A stretch of DNA of 64,000 bases from an uncultured Haliea sp. (GTDB taxonomy: Bacteria > Pseudomonadota > Gammaproteobacteria > Pseudomonadales > Halieaceae), in the NCBI GenBank assembly GCA_913061145.1, contig CAJXUQ010000004.1, positions 124,001 through 188,000 of the forward strand. Reading direction: 5' to 3'. Numbering within the stretch: position 1 is the stretch's first letter; each line of letters opens with the position of its first letter. A program made the position numbers and the translations under genes. Shown here piece by piece: positions 45,093 to 53,704 of this stretch. The notes under the pieces were generated by a model. That model did not search any database, had not been told where the DNA came from, and saw only the letters and a program-made list of their open reading frames with translations.

Positions 45093-45246
45093 GGCAGGAC
45101 ACCTCATGCAAGCGCACCGGGCCGGTGCGAGAAGTTCAGGCCCTCGACCTACCATAATGCATTCGGGCAACCACGCACAATGACCGCGCCTGCGCCGTGG
45201 CGACGCGCTGCTCGCCGCAAACTGGCCAGCAGCAGGGCAAAAACGC

Positions 45247-45252
45247 TATAAT
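45247..45252 (+). promoter_or_regulatory. Possible -10 box of the sodB promoter
   Basis: A perfect TATAAT lies 121 bases before the sodB ATG, with only a weak -35 (TGGCCA, spacing 18). If used, the mRNA has an unusually long leader of about 115 bases. Confidence 0.45.
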
Positions 45253-45373
45253 CGCGCACCTCGCTGGACCTCCTCCAATAACAGCGGCGGCGTTTCAGTG
45301 ATGCGCCGACGACACAAAACACCGTCTGGACGATGGACAACCCACGACTTCTGAACATTCCGGAGGCAACAAC

Positions 45374-45955
45374 ATGGCTTTTGAACTTCCCGCTTTGCCC
45401 TACGCACGCGACGCTCTCGCACCCCATATCTCAGCCGAGACGCTCGATTACCACTATGGCAAACACCACAACACCTATGTCGAAAAGCTCAATGGCATGG
45501 TTCCCGGCACTGAGTTTGAAGGCAAGTCGCTGGAGGAAGTGATCCGGACCAGTTCCGGCGGCATTTTCAATAACGCTGCTCAAGTCTGGAACCACAGTTT
45601 TTACTGGGAGTGCCTGAGCCCGAATGGCGGCGGTGAAGCCACAGGCGCGGTCGCGTCTGCAATCAACGCCGCTTTCGGCTCCTTTGCCGAGTTCAAGAAG
45701 GCCTTCACCGATGCCGCCGTCGGCAATTTCGGCTCCGGCTGGACCTGGCTGGTGAAAAACAGCGATGGCACCGTCGCAATTGTCAACACGAGCAACGCCG
45801 AAACACCGCTCACCGACAGCAGCGTGACACCGCTGCTCACTGTTGACGTGTGGGAGCACGCCTACTACATCGATTACCGCAACGCGCGCCCGAAGTACCT
45901 GGACGCCTTCTGGGCCCTGGTTAACTGGGACTTCGTGAACAAGAACTTTGCCTGA
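45374..45955 (+). CDS. sodB: Iron superoxide dismutase
   Basis: A 193-residue Fe/Mn superoxide dismutase, the same length as E. coli SodB. Metal-ligand regions are HHNTYVEKLN at the N-terminus, NHSFYWECLSPNGGG in the middle and VDVWEHAYYIDYRN near the end. The residues around FNNAAQVWNHSFYW favour iron over manganese. It destroys superoxide in the cytosol. AGGCAACA precedes the ATG weakly; a strong terminator follows the stop. Confidence 0.95.
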   Translation: MAFELPALPYARDALAPHISAETLDYHYGKHHNTYVEKLNGMVPGTEFEGKSLEEVIRTSSGGIFNNAAQVWNHSFYWECLSPNGGGEATGAVASAINAAFGSFAEFKKAFTDAAVGNFGSGWTWLVKNSDGTVAIVNTSNAETPLTDSSVTPLLTVDVWEHAYYIDYRNARPKYLDAFWALVNWDFVNKNFA

Positions 45956-45961
45956 CCCCGG

Positions 45962-45986
45962 GGCCGCCGGTCAGCGACCGGCGGCC
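45962..45986 (+). terminator. Rho-independent terminator of sodB
   Basis: A perfect 10-bp stem GGCCGCCGGT / ACCGGCGGCC with a 5-base loop starts 7 bases after the sodB stop and is followed by TCTT. It also sits at the end of the convergent lrp-like gene, so it may serve both. Confidence 0.8.
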
Positions 45987-45988
45987 TC

Positions 45989-46447
45989 TTACCCCAGCGG
46001 CAACGCCGTGGTCGCCTTGATTTCCTCCATGACAAAACTTGCCGAGACGTCAAACAGGTCGGCAGCGATCAGGCGCTGGTACAACCTGTCGTAGCCGGGC
46101 ATATCCGCAACCACCGCTTTCAACAGGTAATCGAGCTGCCCGCCCAGCCGGTAAACCTCCAGCACGCCCTCCACTTCCTGCACAATCTGTCGGAACTGCT
46201 CCACCCAGGCCGCATTGTGCTGGTTGGTGCGAATGGTGATAAATACCGTGAGCCCAAGGCCGATACTGGCCGGATCGAGCAGCGTGACGCGCTGCCGTAT
46301 CACACCTGCCTCCTCAAGCTTCTGCAACCGGCGCCAACATGCCGACTTGGACAGCGCCACACGCTCGGCGAGGTCACCGACCGACAGCGATGCATCCCCC
46401 TGCAGCAGTCGCAGCAGCTGTTTATCCTGGTTATCGAGAACAACCAT
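45989..46447 (-). CDS. Lrp/AsnC-family transcriptional regulator
   Basis: A 152-residue Lrp/AsnC regulator. An N-terminal helix-turn-helix (DLAERVALSKSACWRRLQKL) is followed by the RAM ligand-binding domain with VYRLGGQLDYLLKAVVADM. The ATG at 46447 is the true start because the longer frame would use TTG. Members sense amino acids such as leucine or lysine. It is divergent from a class V aminotransferase-fold gene, with repeated ACAAT-type sites in between, and so probably regulates it. Confidence 0.9.
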   Translation of the reverse strand: MVVLDNQDKQLLRLLQGDASLSVGDLAERVALSKSACWRRLQKLEEAGVIRQRVTLLDPASIGLGLTVFITIRTNQHNAAWVEQFRQIVQEVEGVLEVYRLGGQLDYLLKAVVADMPGYDRLYQRLIAADLFDVSASFVMEEIKATTALPLG

Positions 46448-46465
46448 GGCCAACTCCAATACAGA

Positions 46466-46560
46466 ACAATATTGTCGAATTATGCCTTATTTCCGGAACA
46501 ATGTTTCTTGATACCGGTTATTTTACGGACATTTTCGGACAATGTACCGGCGCATCGCGC
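46466..46560. promoter_or_regulatory. Repeated ACAAT sites, likely Lrp-family operator
   Basis: The divergent gap holds a perfect palindrome ACAATATTGT (46466-46475) and two related sites GGAACAATGTTTC (around 46495) and GGACAATGTACC (around 46547), spaced at roughly 30 and 50 bases. This fits cooperative binding of an Lrp-type octamer between the two genes. Their palindromic match declines from left to right. Confidence 0.55.
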
Positions 46561-46612
46561 GTACACTGGTGGCCTTGATCGGGACCATCCACCCCCTGCG
46601 AGGAGCAACCCC

Positions 46613-48295
46613 ATGTCGTCTCTCATCGACCGCATACGCGACGCCGTCATCGGCAGACAGTGCAGCATTGCCACACCTTTCGGTGAAAAGCCTCTGGTGT
46701 ATGCCGACTATACCGCCTCGGGCCGCAGCCTGACCTTCATTGAAGATTACATCCGCAACGATGTATTGCCCTTCTACGCCAACACGCATACGGAAACCGC
46801 ATTCACAGGCGCGCGCACCACGGCACTGCGGGAGGCGGCGCGCAGCACGATTCGCGACGCGGTCAACGCAGGCGCTGAGGACAGTGTGATTTTTTGTGGG
46901 TCCGGCGCCACCGCTGCCATCAACAAGATTATCGACATCATGAACCTGCGGCTGCCGGCTGACCTCGCCGACCGTTACGCGCTTGCGCAGGGTATCCCAC
47001 AGGAAGACCGGCCGGTGGTGTTCATTGGCCCCTATGAGCACCACTCCAACGAACTGCCCTGGCGCGAGAGCCTGTGCACCGTCGAGGTGATTCCGCTCGA
47101 CGCCGCAGGGGGCATCGACCAGGCCCACCTCGCCGCAGCCCTGCAGAAATACGGCACACGCAGACGCAAGATTGGCAGCTTTTCTGCAGCCTCCAACGTC
47201 ACCGGCATCAAGAGCGATGTCACCGGCATTACTCGCCTGCTGAAGGAGCACGGCGCACTCGCCTTCTGGGACTACGCCGCTGCCGGACCCTACGTGGCCA
47301 TCGACATGAACGGCGCAGACCCGCTGGATGCCATTTTCCTGTCGCCCCACAAATTCGTCGGCGGGCCGGGCACACCGGGCATACTGGTTGCCAAACGCGC
47401 GCTGTTCCAGAACCGCGTGCCGGCTACTGTGGGTGGCGGCACCGTGAGCTGGGTCAACGCCACGGCGCACGTCTACACAGGGGACACCGAGCGCCGTGAG
47501 GAAGGCGGCACGCCGGCCATCGTCGAGTCCATCCGCGCCGGCCTCGTGTTTTCCCTGCAGCAGGCCGTCGGGACGGATACCATTGCCGCCCGCGAGGCGG
47601 ACCTCGCTGCCCGCGCACTGGCACGCTTTAGCCGCTGCGCAAACATTGAAGTGCTCGGTCCGACATCCGCCGCACGCCTGCCCATTTTCTCCCTGCGATT
47701 TCGTCACGGCGAACACGATTTGCACCACGGCTTCGTGGTGGCACTGCTCAACGACCTGTTCGGTATCCAGGTGCGCGGTGGCTGCTCCTGCGCCGGGCCA
47801 TACGCCCATAGCCTGCTGAGCATCGACAGCGAACGCAGCCAGCGGTTCGAGACCGCAATCCGCGATGGCGACAGCCTGATGCGACCGGGCTGGGTGCGCG
47901 TCAACTTCAATTACTTTATTGACGAAGCCGAGCTCGAATACCTGCTGCGCGCCTTCGAACTGGTGGCGGAGCACGGATGGCGTATGCTGCCCCAGTACGC
48001 GTGGCACGCGAGCCACGGGGTCTGGCGCCACCACCGCGCGCAGCAGCAGACGCCGCCGCCCTTCACTGGTCTCAGCTGGCTGAACACGCAACCGCGGCCG
48101 CCCGAAACAGCCGCCAGGCCACTGGATACCCACTTGCAGCAGGCAGAACGCCTACTGCAGGAACCACTCGCCAATCCAACAGCTGCGCCGCTGATCTTGA
48201 GCGACAGCAACGAAGCACTGCGCTGGTTCGTGTTACCGCAGGAAATTCAACCCGGCGAGCGGCGCAGCCGGTGGAACACTGCCAGCGAAGCCTGA
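46613..48295 (+). CDS. Class V aminotransferase-fold protein with long C-terminal tail
   Basis: A 560-residue PLP enzyme of the aminotransferase class V/cysteine desulfurase fold. The PLP lysine is K247 in LSPHKFVGGPG; GSGATAAINKIID and GPYEHHSNELPWRE are the cofactor-binding and substrate-side blocks. A Cys-containing loop RGGCSCAGPYAHS lies near residue 390, but it differs from the cysteine desulfurase active-site loop. About 120 residues after the fold (TPPPFTGLSWLN onward) form a Pro-rich tail of unknown role. The start follows GAGGAG. The divergent Lrp-like regulator suggests an amino acid substrate. Confidence 0.8.
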   Translation: MSSLIDRIRDAVIGRQCSIATPFGEKPLVYADYTASGRSLTFIEDYIRNDVLPFYANTHTETAFTGARTTALREAARSTIRDAVNAGAEDSVIFCGSGATAAINKIIDIMNLRLPADLADRYALAQGIPQEDRPVVFIGPYEHHSNELPWRESLCTVEVIPLDAAGGIDQAHLAAALQKYGTRRRKIGSFSAASNVTGIKSDVTGITRLLKEHGALAFWDYAAAGPYVAIDMNGADPLDAIFLSPHKFVGGPGTPGILVAKRALFQNRVPATVGGGTVSWVNATAHVYTGDTERREEGGTPAIVESIRAGLVFSLQQAVGTDTIAAREADLAARALARFSRCANIEVLGPTSAARLPIFSLRFRHGEHDLHHGFVVALLNDLFGIQVRGGCSCAGPYAHSLLSIDSERSQRFETAIRDGDSLMRPGWVRVNFNYFIDEAELEYLLRAFELVAEHGWRMLPQYAWHASHGVWRHHRAQQQTPPPFTGLSWLNTQPRPPETAARPLDTHLQQAERLLQEPLANPTAAPLILSDSNEALRWFVLPQEIQPGERRSRWNTASEA

Positions 48296-48461
48296 TTGGC
48301 GGGAATCGCCACACTGCGGGCACAAGCCTCGCGAATGTGTGAAAAATTTACAATCGCATTGCGTCAACGCCGTGACAAACCGTCTGATTAGAGGGTTGCT
48401 TACCCGAGCTGCTGGCATGCAGGTGCCAGAACCCGGTATTCGCGAAGCACAGGTGCATGCC

Positions 48462-49628
48462 ATGCCAATAACAATGAAAAGCACACTACTCCCGGTGCTG
48501 GTCATCGCTGCCGCCCTCGCGGGCTACGCAGCGCTGCACGCCGCCGCGCCGGAGCCCGAACAGGACACAACACCGGTGCGTCCGATCAGCGTTTTCACCG
48601 CTACGGTGCGTGCCGAGCAGACGCAGCTGAGTGTCCGGACACAGGGTGAAGTGCGGGCTGCAACCGAACTCGACCTGGTGACACAGGTAGGCGGGCGGAT
48701 TGTCGCGGTATCTCCGGAGTTTACCGAGGGCGGCCGCGTCGCCGCCGGCGAGACTCTGCTGCAGATCGAAGATACCGACTACCGACTCGCGCTGAGCGAG
48801 GCCCGTGCCGCCGTGGCCGAGGCCGAGGTGAGGGTGCAGCAGGCCCTGGCCGATGCCGATGTGGCGCGCAAGCAACTGCGCAACGAACCGAACGCCTCCC
48901 CGCTGGCCCTGAAGCAACCACAGCTCACAGAGGCCCGGGCCATGCTGGAAGCGGCGAGCGCCCGCCTTGAGCAGGCTGAACTCGATCTCCAGCGCACCCG
49001 GGTTCACCTGCCATTCGACGGGCGCCTGCTGAGCACCCTGGTCAATGTCGGCCAGTACGTCACCCCGGGCACACCGCTGGGCCGGGCATTTGCCACCAAC
49101 CGCGTGGAGATCCGGTTGCCACTCAGTGACGATCAGCTCGCAGCCCTCGACCTGCCCATCGGCTACACCGCAGCGCCAGGGCAGGAGCCTCCGGTGATCC
49201 TCAGCGCTATCGTGGCCGGTCGACAGCATCAGTGGCAGGGGCAACTACGGCGACTCGATGCCGCCATCGATCCCGGTTCTCGCATGCTGTACGCCATGGC
49301 CGAAGTCCAGGAACCCTACGGGCGTGGGGCGTCGGCAGAGGGCATGCCGCTGGCCGCCGGGCTGTTCGTAGAGGCGACCATCCCCGGCCGCACACTGGAC
49401 GCCGCCCTGCTGATTCCCCCCGCCGCCCTGCGACCGGGAAACAAAGTGCATGTGCTGGATAGCAGTGGCCTGCTGGCTACCCGGGATGTCGAGGTGCTGT
49501 CGCGCAGCGCCACGCGCGTGGTGATCGGCAATGGTCTGCAACCCGGCGAACAGGTGATTACCTCGGCCATCCGCAACCCGGTGCAGGGCATGGCACTGTC
49601 GGCAATCGCCGAATCGGGGAACGGCTGA
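48462..49628 (+). CDS. RND efflux periplasmic adaptor (HlyD/MFP family)
   Basis: A 388-residue membrane fusion protein. An N-terminal hydrophobic segment (STLLPVLVIAAALAGYAALHA) anchors it; a lipoyl half (VRTQGEVRAATELDLVTQVGGR), a coiled-coil hairpin around residues 100-165, and a beta-barrel/membrane-proximal domain (GTPLGRAFATNRVEIRLPL) follow. It connects an inner membrane RND pump to an outer membrane channel. The ATG at 48462 follows AGGTG; a second ATG four codons later is possible. Its stop is directly followed by the pump gene. No TolC-type gene is in the window. Confidence 0.9.
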   Translation: MPITMKSTLLPVLVIAAALAGYAALHAAAPEPEQDTTPVRPISVFTATVRAEQTQLSVRTQGEVRAATELDLVTQVGGRIVAVSPEFTEGGRVAAGETLLQIEDTDYRLALSEARAAVAEAEVRVQQALADADVARKQLRNEPNASPLALKQPQLTEARAMLEAASARLEQAELDLQRTRVHLPFDGRLLSTLVNVGQYVTPGTPLGRAFATNRVEIRLPLSDDQLAALDLPIGYTAAPGQEPPVILSAIVAGRQHQWQGQLRRLDAAIDPGSRMLYAMAEVQEPYGRGASAEGMPLAAGLFVEATIPGRTLDAALLIPPAALRPGNKVHVLDSSGLLATRDVEVLSRSATRVVIGNGLQPGEQVITSAIRNPVQGMALSAIAESGNG

Positions 49629-52600
49629 ATGCGCGCGTTTATCGGCTGGTGGGTACACAATCCGGTCGCTGCCAACCTGCTGATGGTGGGCATCCTGCTC
49701 GCTGGCGCCCTCGGTTTCGTGAGTATGGAGCGCGAGGCCTTTCCCCGCTTTGAGATCAACCAGGTCGAGATTGAGGTCACCTGGCCGGGGGCAGCCCCGC
49801 AGGAGGTCGAGGAGCAGGTCGTACTGCGTATCGAGGAGTCTCTCGATGACCTCGACAATGTCAAACGCGTCTCCTCTACGGCCTCCGAGGGTCTTGCCAG
49901 GCTGGAGGTCAGCACCTGGCCCGGCGTGGACCTCGAGCAATTCCTGAACGATGTAAAGAATCGTGTGGATGCAGTGACTGCGCTGCCGCGGGACATCGAG
50001 CCCCCGCGGGTGAAACGCAGCGACTTCCGCGAAGAGATGATCCGCGTGGCCGTGCACGGCGAGGTCAGCGAACGTGAGCTCACGCGACTGGCCGAGGACC
50101 TGCGCGACGAGGTGGCCGCACTCCCCTGGATCTCACTGGTCGAGCTGTTCGGCACGCGCCGCGAGGAAGTCACTATCGAGCTGTCCCAGGCCGCCATGTT
50201 GCGCTTCGGCGTCAGTTTCGATGAGGTCGCCAGCGCGATCCGTGGCAGCTCCATCAACCTCTCCTCTGGCCAGGTCAGGACCGCTACGGGTGATGTGCGG
50301 CTGCGCGTGCGCAATCTTGCCGACAACAGCGAGGACTTCAGCCAGATCGTGCTGCGCCAGAATGCAGAGGGCGCCACCGTGCGCATCGGCGATGTCGCCC
50401 GGGTGATTGACGGCTACGAAGAAAATGAAATTCTGGCCACATTGAACGGCGAGCCCGCGGTCCTCATACAGATCCTGTCAACCGACAACATGCAGGTCGT
50501 GAAGGCCAGCGCGGCGGTCAAGGCGTGGATGGAGAAAACGCGCCCCACGCTCCCCGCGGGAATCAGCCTTACCCTCTGGTTTGATACTGCAGACATCTAT
50601 GAAAGCCGCATGGACCTGATAGGCAGTTCGGCCTGGCTGGGGCTGATGCTGGTATTTCTCGTCCTGATCATGTCACTGCGCCCCAAGGTTGCCCTGTGGG
50701 TAACTGCCGGTATTGCAGTCGCCTTTGTGGGCACCTTCGCGGTCCTGCCAGCCAACGATGTCTCGCTCAATGTCATGTCCACGTTCGCCTTCCTGCTGGT
50801 ACTGGGCATTGTGGTGGACGATGCCATTGTCGTGGGCGAGAGCATTCACCAGCATGCCCACGCCGGCGGCGGCATCGACGCGGCGATTGACGGCGCCTAT
50901 GCCGTCGCGCGCCCCGTGGTGTTCGCGGTGCTCACCACCATGATCGCCTTCGCGCCCTGGTTTTTCGTGGACATCGAAGGCGGCAACATGACGCGCCAGT
51001 TCTCCATCGTCATTACCGCGGCGCTGACCATCTCCCTGATCGAGGCATTCTGCATACTGCCGGCCCACCTGCGCCACCTGGAACACCGTGAACACCTCGG
51101 CCCCTGGCGGCTGCGCCAGCGACGCTTCGAAGAGGGTATCGTCGCTTTTGCCAACACCCGCTATCGCCGCCTGCTTGCGCTGGGGACCGACTACCGTTAC
51201 CTGACCGCCAGCCTGTTCACCGCAGCCTTCATCCTCAGCCTTGGCGTGTTCGGTGCCGGCTGGGTCAAGTTCACCTTTTTCCCCGAGGTGCAGAACGAAC
51301 AGGTTCACATCAATGTGGTGATGCCCAGCGGTGCCCCCTACTCCCGCTCACTGGCCGTCCTGGCGCGGCTGCAGGAAGCCGAGAAGCAGCTGATTGCCGA
51401 AGTGGAGTCACAGGCCGCCGCCGAGGGTGGCAGCGGCTCCCTGGTGGAGGGCTGGTATACGCGCTCCCGACGCGACAGTGTCATCGCCATCGTCAGCCTG
51501 TCGCCACCGGAAGAACGGGCGTTGTCTGCCCGCGAGACCGCCGAGCGTTTCCGCGAGTTGGTGGGCGACATCCCGGATGCGGAAGAGATCGAAGTCAGCT
51601 ACACCCTTAACGACCAGGGCGCGGCCATCACCTGGGTGCTGCGGCACCGGGACCTGGACGTCCTGCGCGCTGCGAGCAACGACCTGCAGGCCCAACTGCG
51701 CAGCTATCAGGGCAGTTACTACGTGCGCGACAGCCTGCGGGCCGGGAGTGAGGAAATACACCTGAGCCTGCGTCCGGGCGCCGAGAAACTGGGCATCAGC
51801 CTTGCCGATGTATCGCGCCAGGTACGCCAGGCCTATTATGGCGAGGAAATTCAACGCCTGCCCAGGGAGCACGGTGATGTCCGGGTGATGCTGCGCTACC
51901 CTGCGGAACTGCGCGCACAGCTTGCAAGCCTTGACAGCTTCCGGGTGAGGACCGCGGACGGACGTGAAATCCCCCTGCTCGCCGTGGTAGATGTGGAGGT
52001 CAACAACGCTGTGGACCGGATCCAGCGCCAGGACGGCGAGCGCATGGTGCGCATCTCAGCGGAGGCCGCGCCGGAGCTGGCCAGCGACATGAACAAGGAC
52101 CTCAAGGAGAACTTCCTGCCCGTACTGCAGGAGCGTTATCCGGACCTGGTGATCCTGCGCGGTGGTGAGCAGGAAACCGAACAGGCGTTCTTTGACGAAA
52201 TCATCGCCCTCTACGCAGTAGCGCTCTTCGCCATGTATGCGCTGATCGCCGTGGCCTTCCGCTCCTACGCGCTGCCCCTGCTGATCATGACGGCGATTCC
52301 CTTCGGCTTCATGGGCGCCGTCTACGGACACCTGCTGTTCGCAACCCCCATGGCGCTGTTCTCGTACTTCGGCATCGGCGCCGCGGCGGGTGTGGTGGTG
52401 AATGACAACCTGGTGCTGGTGGACTACATCCGCCGCTTGCGTGAGCGCGGCGCATCCGCGGCTGACGCTGTGCTGGAGGCAGGGGTCGCCCGTTTCCGGC
52501 CCATTCTGCTGACCACAGTGACTACCTTCGTGGGCCTGCTGCCCATCATGGCGGAGCGCTCCACCGACGCACAATTCCTCAAACCCGCAGTCCTGTCGCT

Positions 52601-52760
52601 GGCCTTCGGCGTGCTGTTTGCGCTGTTGGTCACGCTGCTCATGGTGCCCGCGCTTTACCTGATCGGGGAAGACTGTGCAGGGCTCGCCCGACGCCTGCTG
52701 CCCGGGTTGGGCGAGCGACCCCAGGCACCGCAGAACGTCGCCACCCAGCCAGAGCGGTAA
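49629..52760 (+). CDS. RND efflux pump permease
   Basis: A 1043-residue AcrB-type permease with the usual two halves, each of six membrane helices plus a large periplasmic loop. TM4 carries the proton-relay pair in GIVVDDAIVVGE. In TM10 the position of AcrB Lys940 appears to be Asn in GVVVNDNLVLVDY, as in some non-AcrB clades. Opening MRAFIGWWVHNPVAANLLMVG is typical of this subfamily. It starts on the base after the adaptor stop. Substrates are unknown; no local repressor gene is seen. Confidence 0.92.
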   Translation: MRAFIGWWVHNPVAANLLMVGILLAGALGFVSMEREAFPRFEINQVEIEVTWPGAAPQEVEEQVVLRIEESLDDLDNVKRVSSTASEGLARLEVSTWPGVDLEQFLNDVKNRVDAVTALPRDIEPPRVKRSDFREEMIRVAVHGEVSERELTRLAEDLRDEVAALPWISLVELFGTRREEVTIELSQAAMLRFGVSFDEVASAIRGSSINLSSGQVRTATGDVRLRVRNLADNSEDFSQIVLRQNAEGATVRIGDVARVIDGYEENEILATLNGEPAVLIQILSTDNMQVVKASAAVKAWMEKTRPTLPAGISLTLWFDTADIYESRMDLIGSSAWLGLMLVFLVLIMSLRPKVALWVTAGIAVAFVGTFAVLPANDVSLNVMSTFAFLLVLGIVVDDAIVVGESIHQHAHAGGGIDAAIDGAYAVARPVVFAVLTTMIAFAPWFFVDIEGGNMTRQFSIVITAALTISLIEAFCILPAHLRHLEHREHLGPWRLRQRRFEEGIVAFANTRYRRLLALGTDYRYLTASLFTAAFILSLGVFGAGWVKFTFFPEVQNEQVHINVVMPSGAPYSRSLAVLARLQEAEKQLIAEVESQAAAEGGSGSLVEGWYTRSRRDSVIAIVSLSPPEERALSARETAERFRELVGDIPDAEEIEVSYTLNDQGAAITWVLRHRDLDVLRAASNDLQAQLRSYQGSYYVRDSLRAGSEEIHLSLRPGAEKLGISLADVSRQVRQAYYGEEIQRLPREHGDVRVMLRYPAELRAQLASLDSFRVRTADGREIPLLAVVDVEVNNAVDRIQRQDGERMVRISAEAAPELASDMNKDLKENFLPVLQERYPDLVILRGGEQETEQAFFDEIIALYAVALFAMYALIAVAFRSYALPLLIMTAIPFGFMGAVYGHLLFATPMALFSYFGIGAAAGVVVNDNLVLVDYIRRLRERGASAADAVLEAGVARFRPILLTTVTTFVGLLPIMAERSTDAQFLKPAVLSLAFGVLFALLVTLLMVPALYLIGEDCAGLARRLLPGLGERPQAPQNVATQPER

Positions 52761-52953
52761 AAATCCCGGCTTCGTACATTGCTTTGTCACACTATGCCGC
52801 TATGCTGCGCTCCGCCAGCTGGCACAGACTTTGCTGCAATCCGGAGACGGTGGGCCTTTCGGGCCTCCACAGGGTGCTGAAGGGCTGGCAACGCACGGCG
52901 ATGGTGCATCGGCGCACCGCAACAGGGCTTGAGCTTTCAGGGAGATCCGCAGA

Positions 52954-53223
52954 ATGAACAGCGAATTTAACGCAGAAGAACGCTTTCGGCGCACCGTGGG
53001 CGACGTTGTAGTCGCGGAGATGCTGTTTATTCAGGCTACGGTGGAAAGCGCCTCGGTGATCGGCTCCGGACTGCAGGAGCTCGGGCACCACCTGCTCGCC
53101 GCGCCCAGCGATCCCCGCCAGCCCATTGGCTCCATCGCCAGCCTGCTGCAGGCCACTGCCGATCGCGCGCTGGAACCCTACAGCACCCGGTTCGGTTACT
53201 TCCGCCAGCTCCGGGAGCTCTAG
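52954..53223 (+). CDS. Hypothetical 89-residue protein
   Basis: I do not recognise this protein. It is 89 residues, mostly helical in composition, with charged ends (MNSEFNAEERFRRTVGD and FGYFRQLREL) and no signal peptide or membrane segment. A GGGAGA binding site precedes the ATG. The TAG stop coincides with the first bases of the 167-bp palindromic element, so the original 3' end could have been altered by its insertion. The upstream gap of 193 bases after the RND pump holds no other gene that I can support. Confidence 0.55.
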   Translation: MNSEFNAEERFRRTVGDVVVAEMLFIQATVESASVIGSGLQELGHHLLAAPSDPRQPIGSIASLLQATADRALEPYSTRFGYFRQLREL

Positions 53224-53386
53224 CAGCCTGTCGGACTTAGGGCATCGTCGCGAGGCGTGTGGGAATCGAGGACAGAATGTCGATCGTTTGAGGCGAATAG
53301 TGGTGACTATTTAACGAAAACGAGCGGGATTCTGGACCGATTCCCATCAGCCGCAGCAGATGAGCCTAGGTCCGACAGGCTGCTAG
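53220..53386. repeat. 167-bp near-perfect palindromic element, MITE- or REP-like
   Basis: The ends are inverted copies: CTAGCAGCCTGTCGGAC at the left and GTCCGACAGGCTGCTAG at the right, one mismatch over 22 bases. Pairing continues inward with blocks such as GGGAATCG and CGTTT to a central hairpin AATAGT, loop GGTG, ACTATT at 53296-53311, the exact midpoint. No transposase is encoded. It lies between the 89-residue gene and the DUF1244 gene. Confidence 0.85.
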
Positions 53387-53393
53387 GCAGGCT

Positions 53394-53681
53394 TCAGTCG
53401 CGGCGAACGGCCTGCAGCGCTGCCAGTTGCTCCGGCGTCGCCTCGGTCTGGTAGCGCGACTTCCACTCGTCATAGGGCATGCCGTAGATACGCGCCCGCG
53501 CCTCGTCGCGGCTGAGGGCCACACCCTCCTCTGCCGCCGCTTCGGCATACCAGTTGGCGAGGCAATTGCGGCAGAACCCGGCAAGGTTCATCAAATCGAT
53601 GTTCTGCACATCCTTGCGCTGATCCAGATGGGATAGCAGGCGACGAAAAGCCGCCGCCTCGATAGCGTGTTCCTGTGACAT
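53394..53681 (-). CDS. DUF1244 domain protein
   Basis: A 95-residue soluble protein of the DUF1244 family, recognised by GFCRNCLANWYAEAA with two cysteines and by IYGMPYDEWKSRYQ. Such proteins are small, helical and conserved in proteobacteria with no proven function. It ends eight bases from the palindromic element and lies 23 bases downstream of a LuxR-type regulator on the same strand, so the two may be co-transcribed. Confidence 0.85.
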   Translation of the reverse strand: MSQEHAIEAAAFRRLLSHLDQRKDVQNIDLMNLAGFCRNCLANWYAEAAAEEGVALSRDEARARIYGMPYDEWKSRYQTEATPEQLAALQAVRRD

Positions 53682-53704
53682 AAAAAAGTAGCCTCCAGAA
53701 TGAC

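Noticed and set aside
46523-48133. 536-residue minus-strand frame opposite the class V aminotransferase
   Set aside because: Antisense shadow of a gene with clear PLP motifs; residues look like random GC-rich translation.
52761-52953. Small gene or RNA after the RND permease
   Set aside because: Short hairpins and open frames are present, but none has a binding site or repeated structure that I can support.
53220-53386. Rho-independent terminator
   Set aside because: The structure is far longer than a terminator and has no T-tract; a mobile or repeat element fits better.
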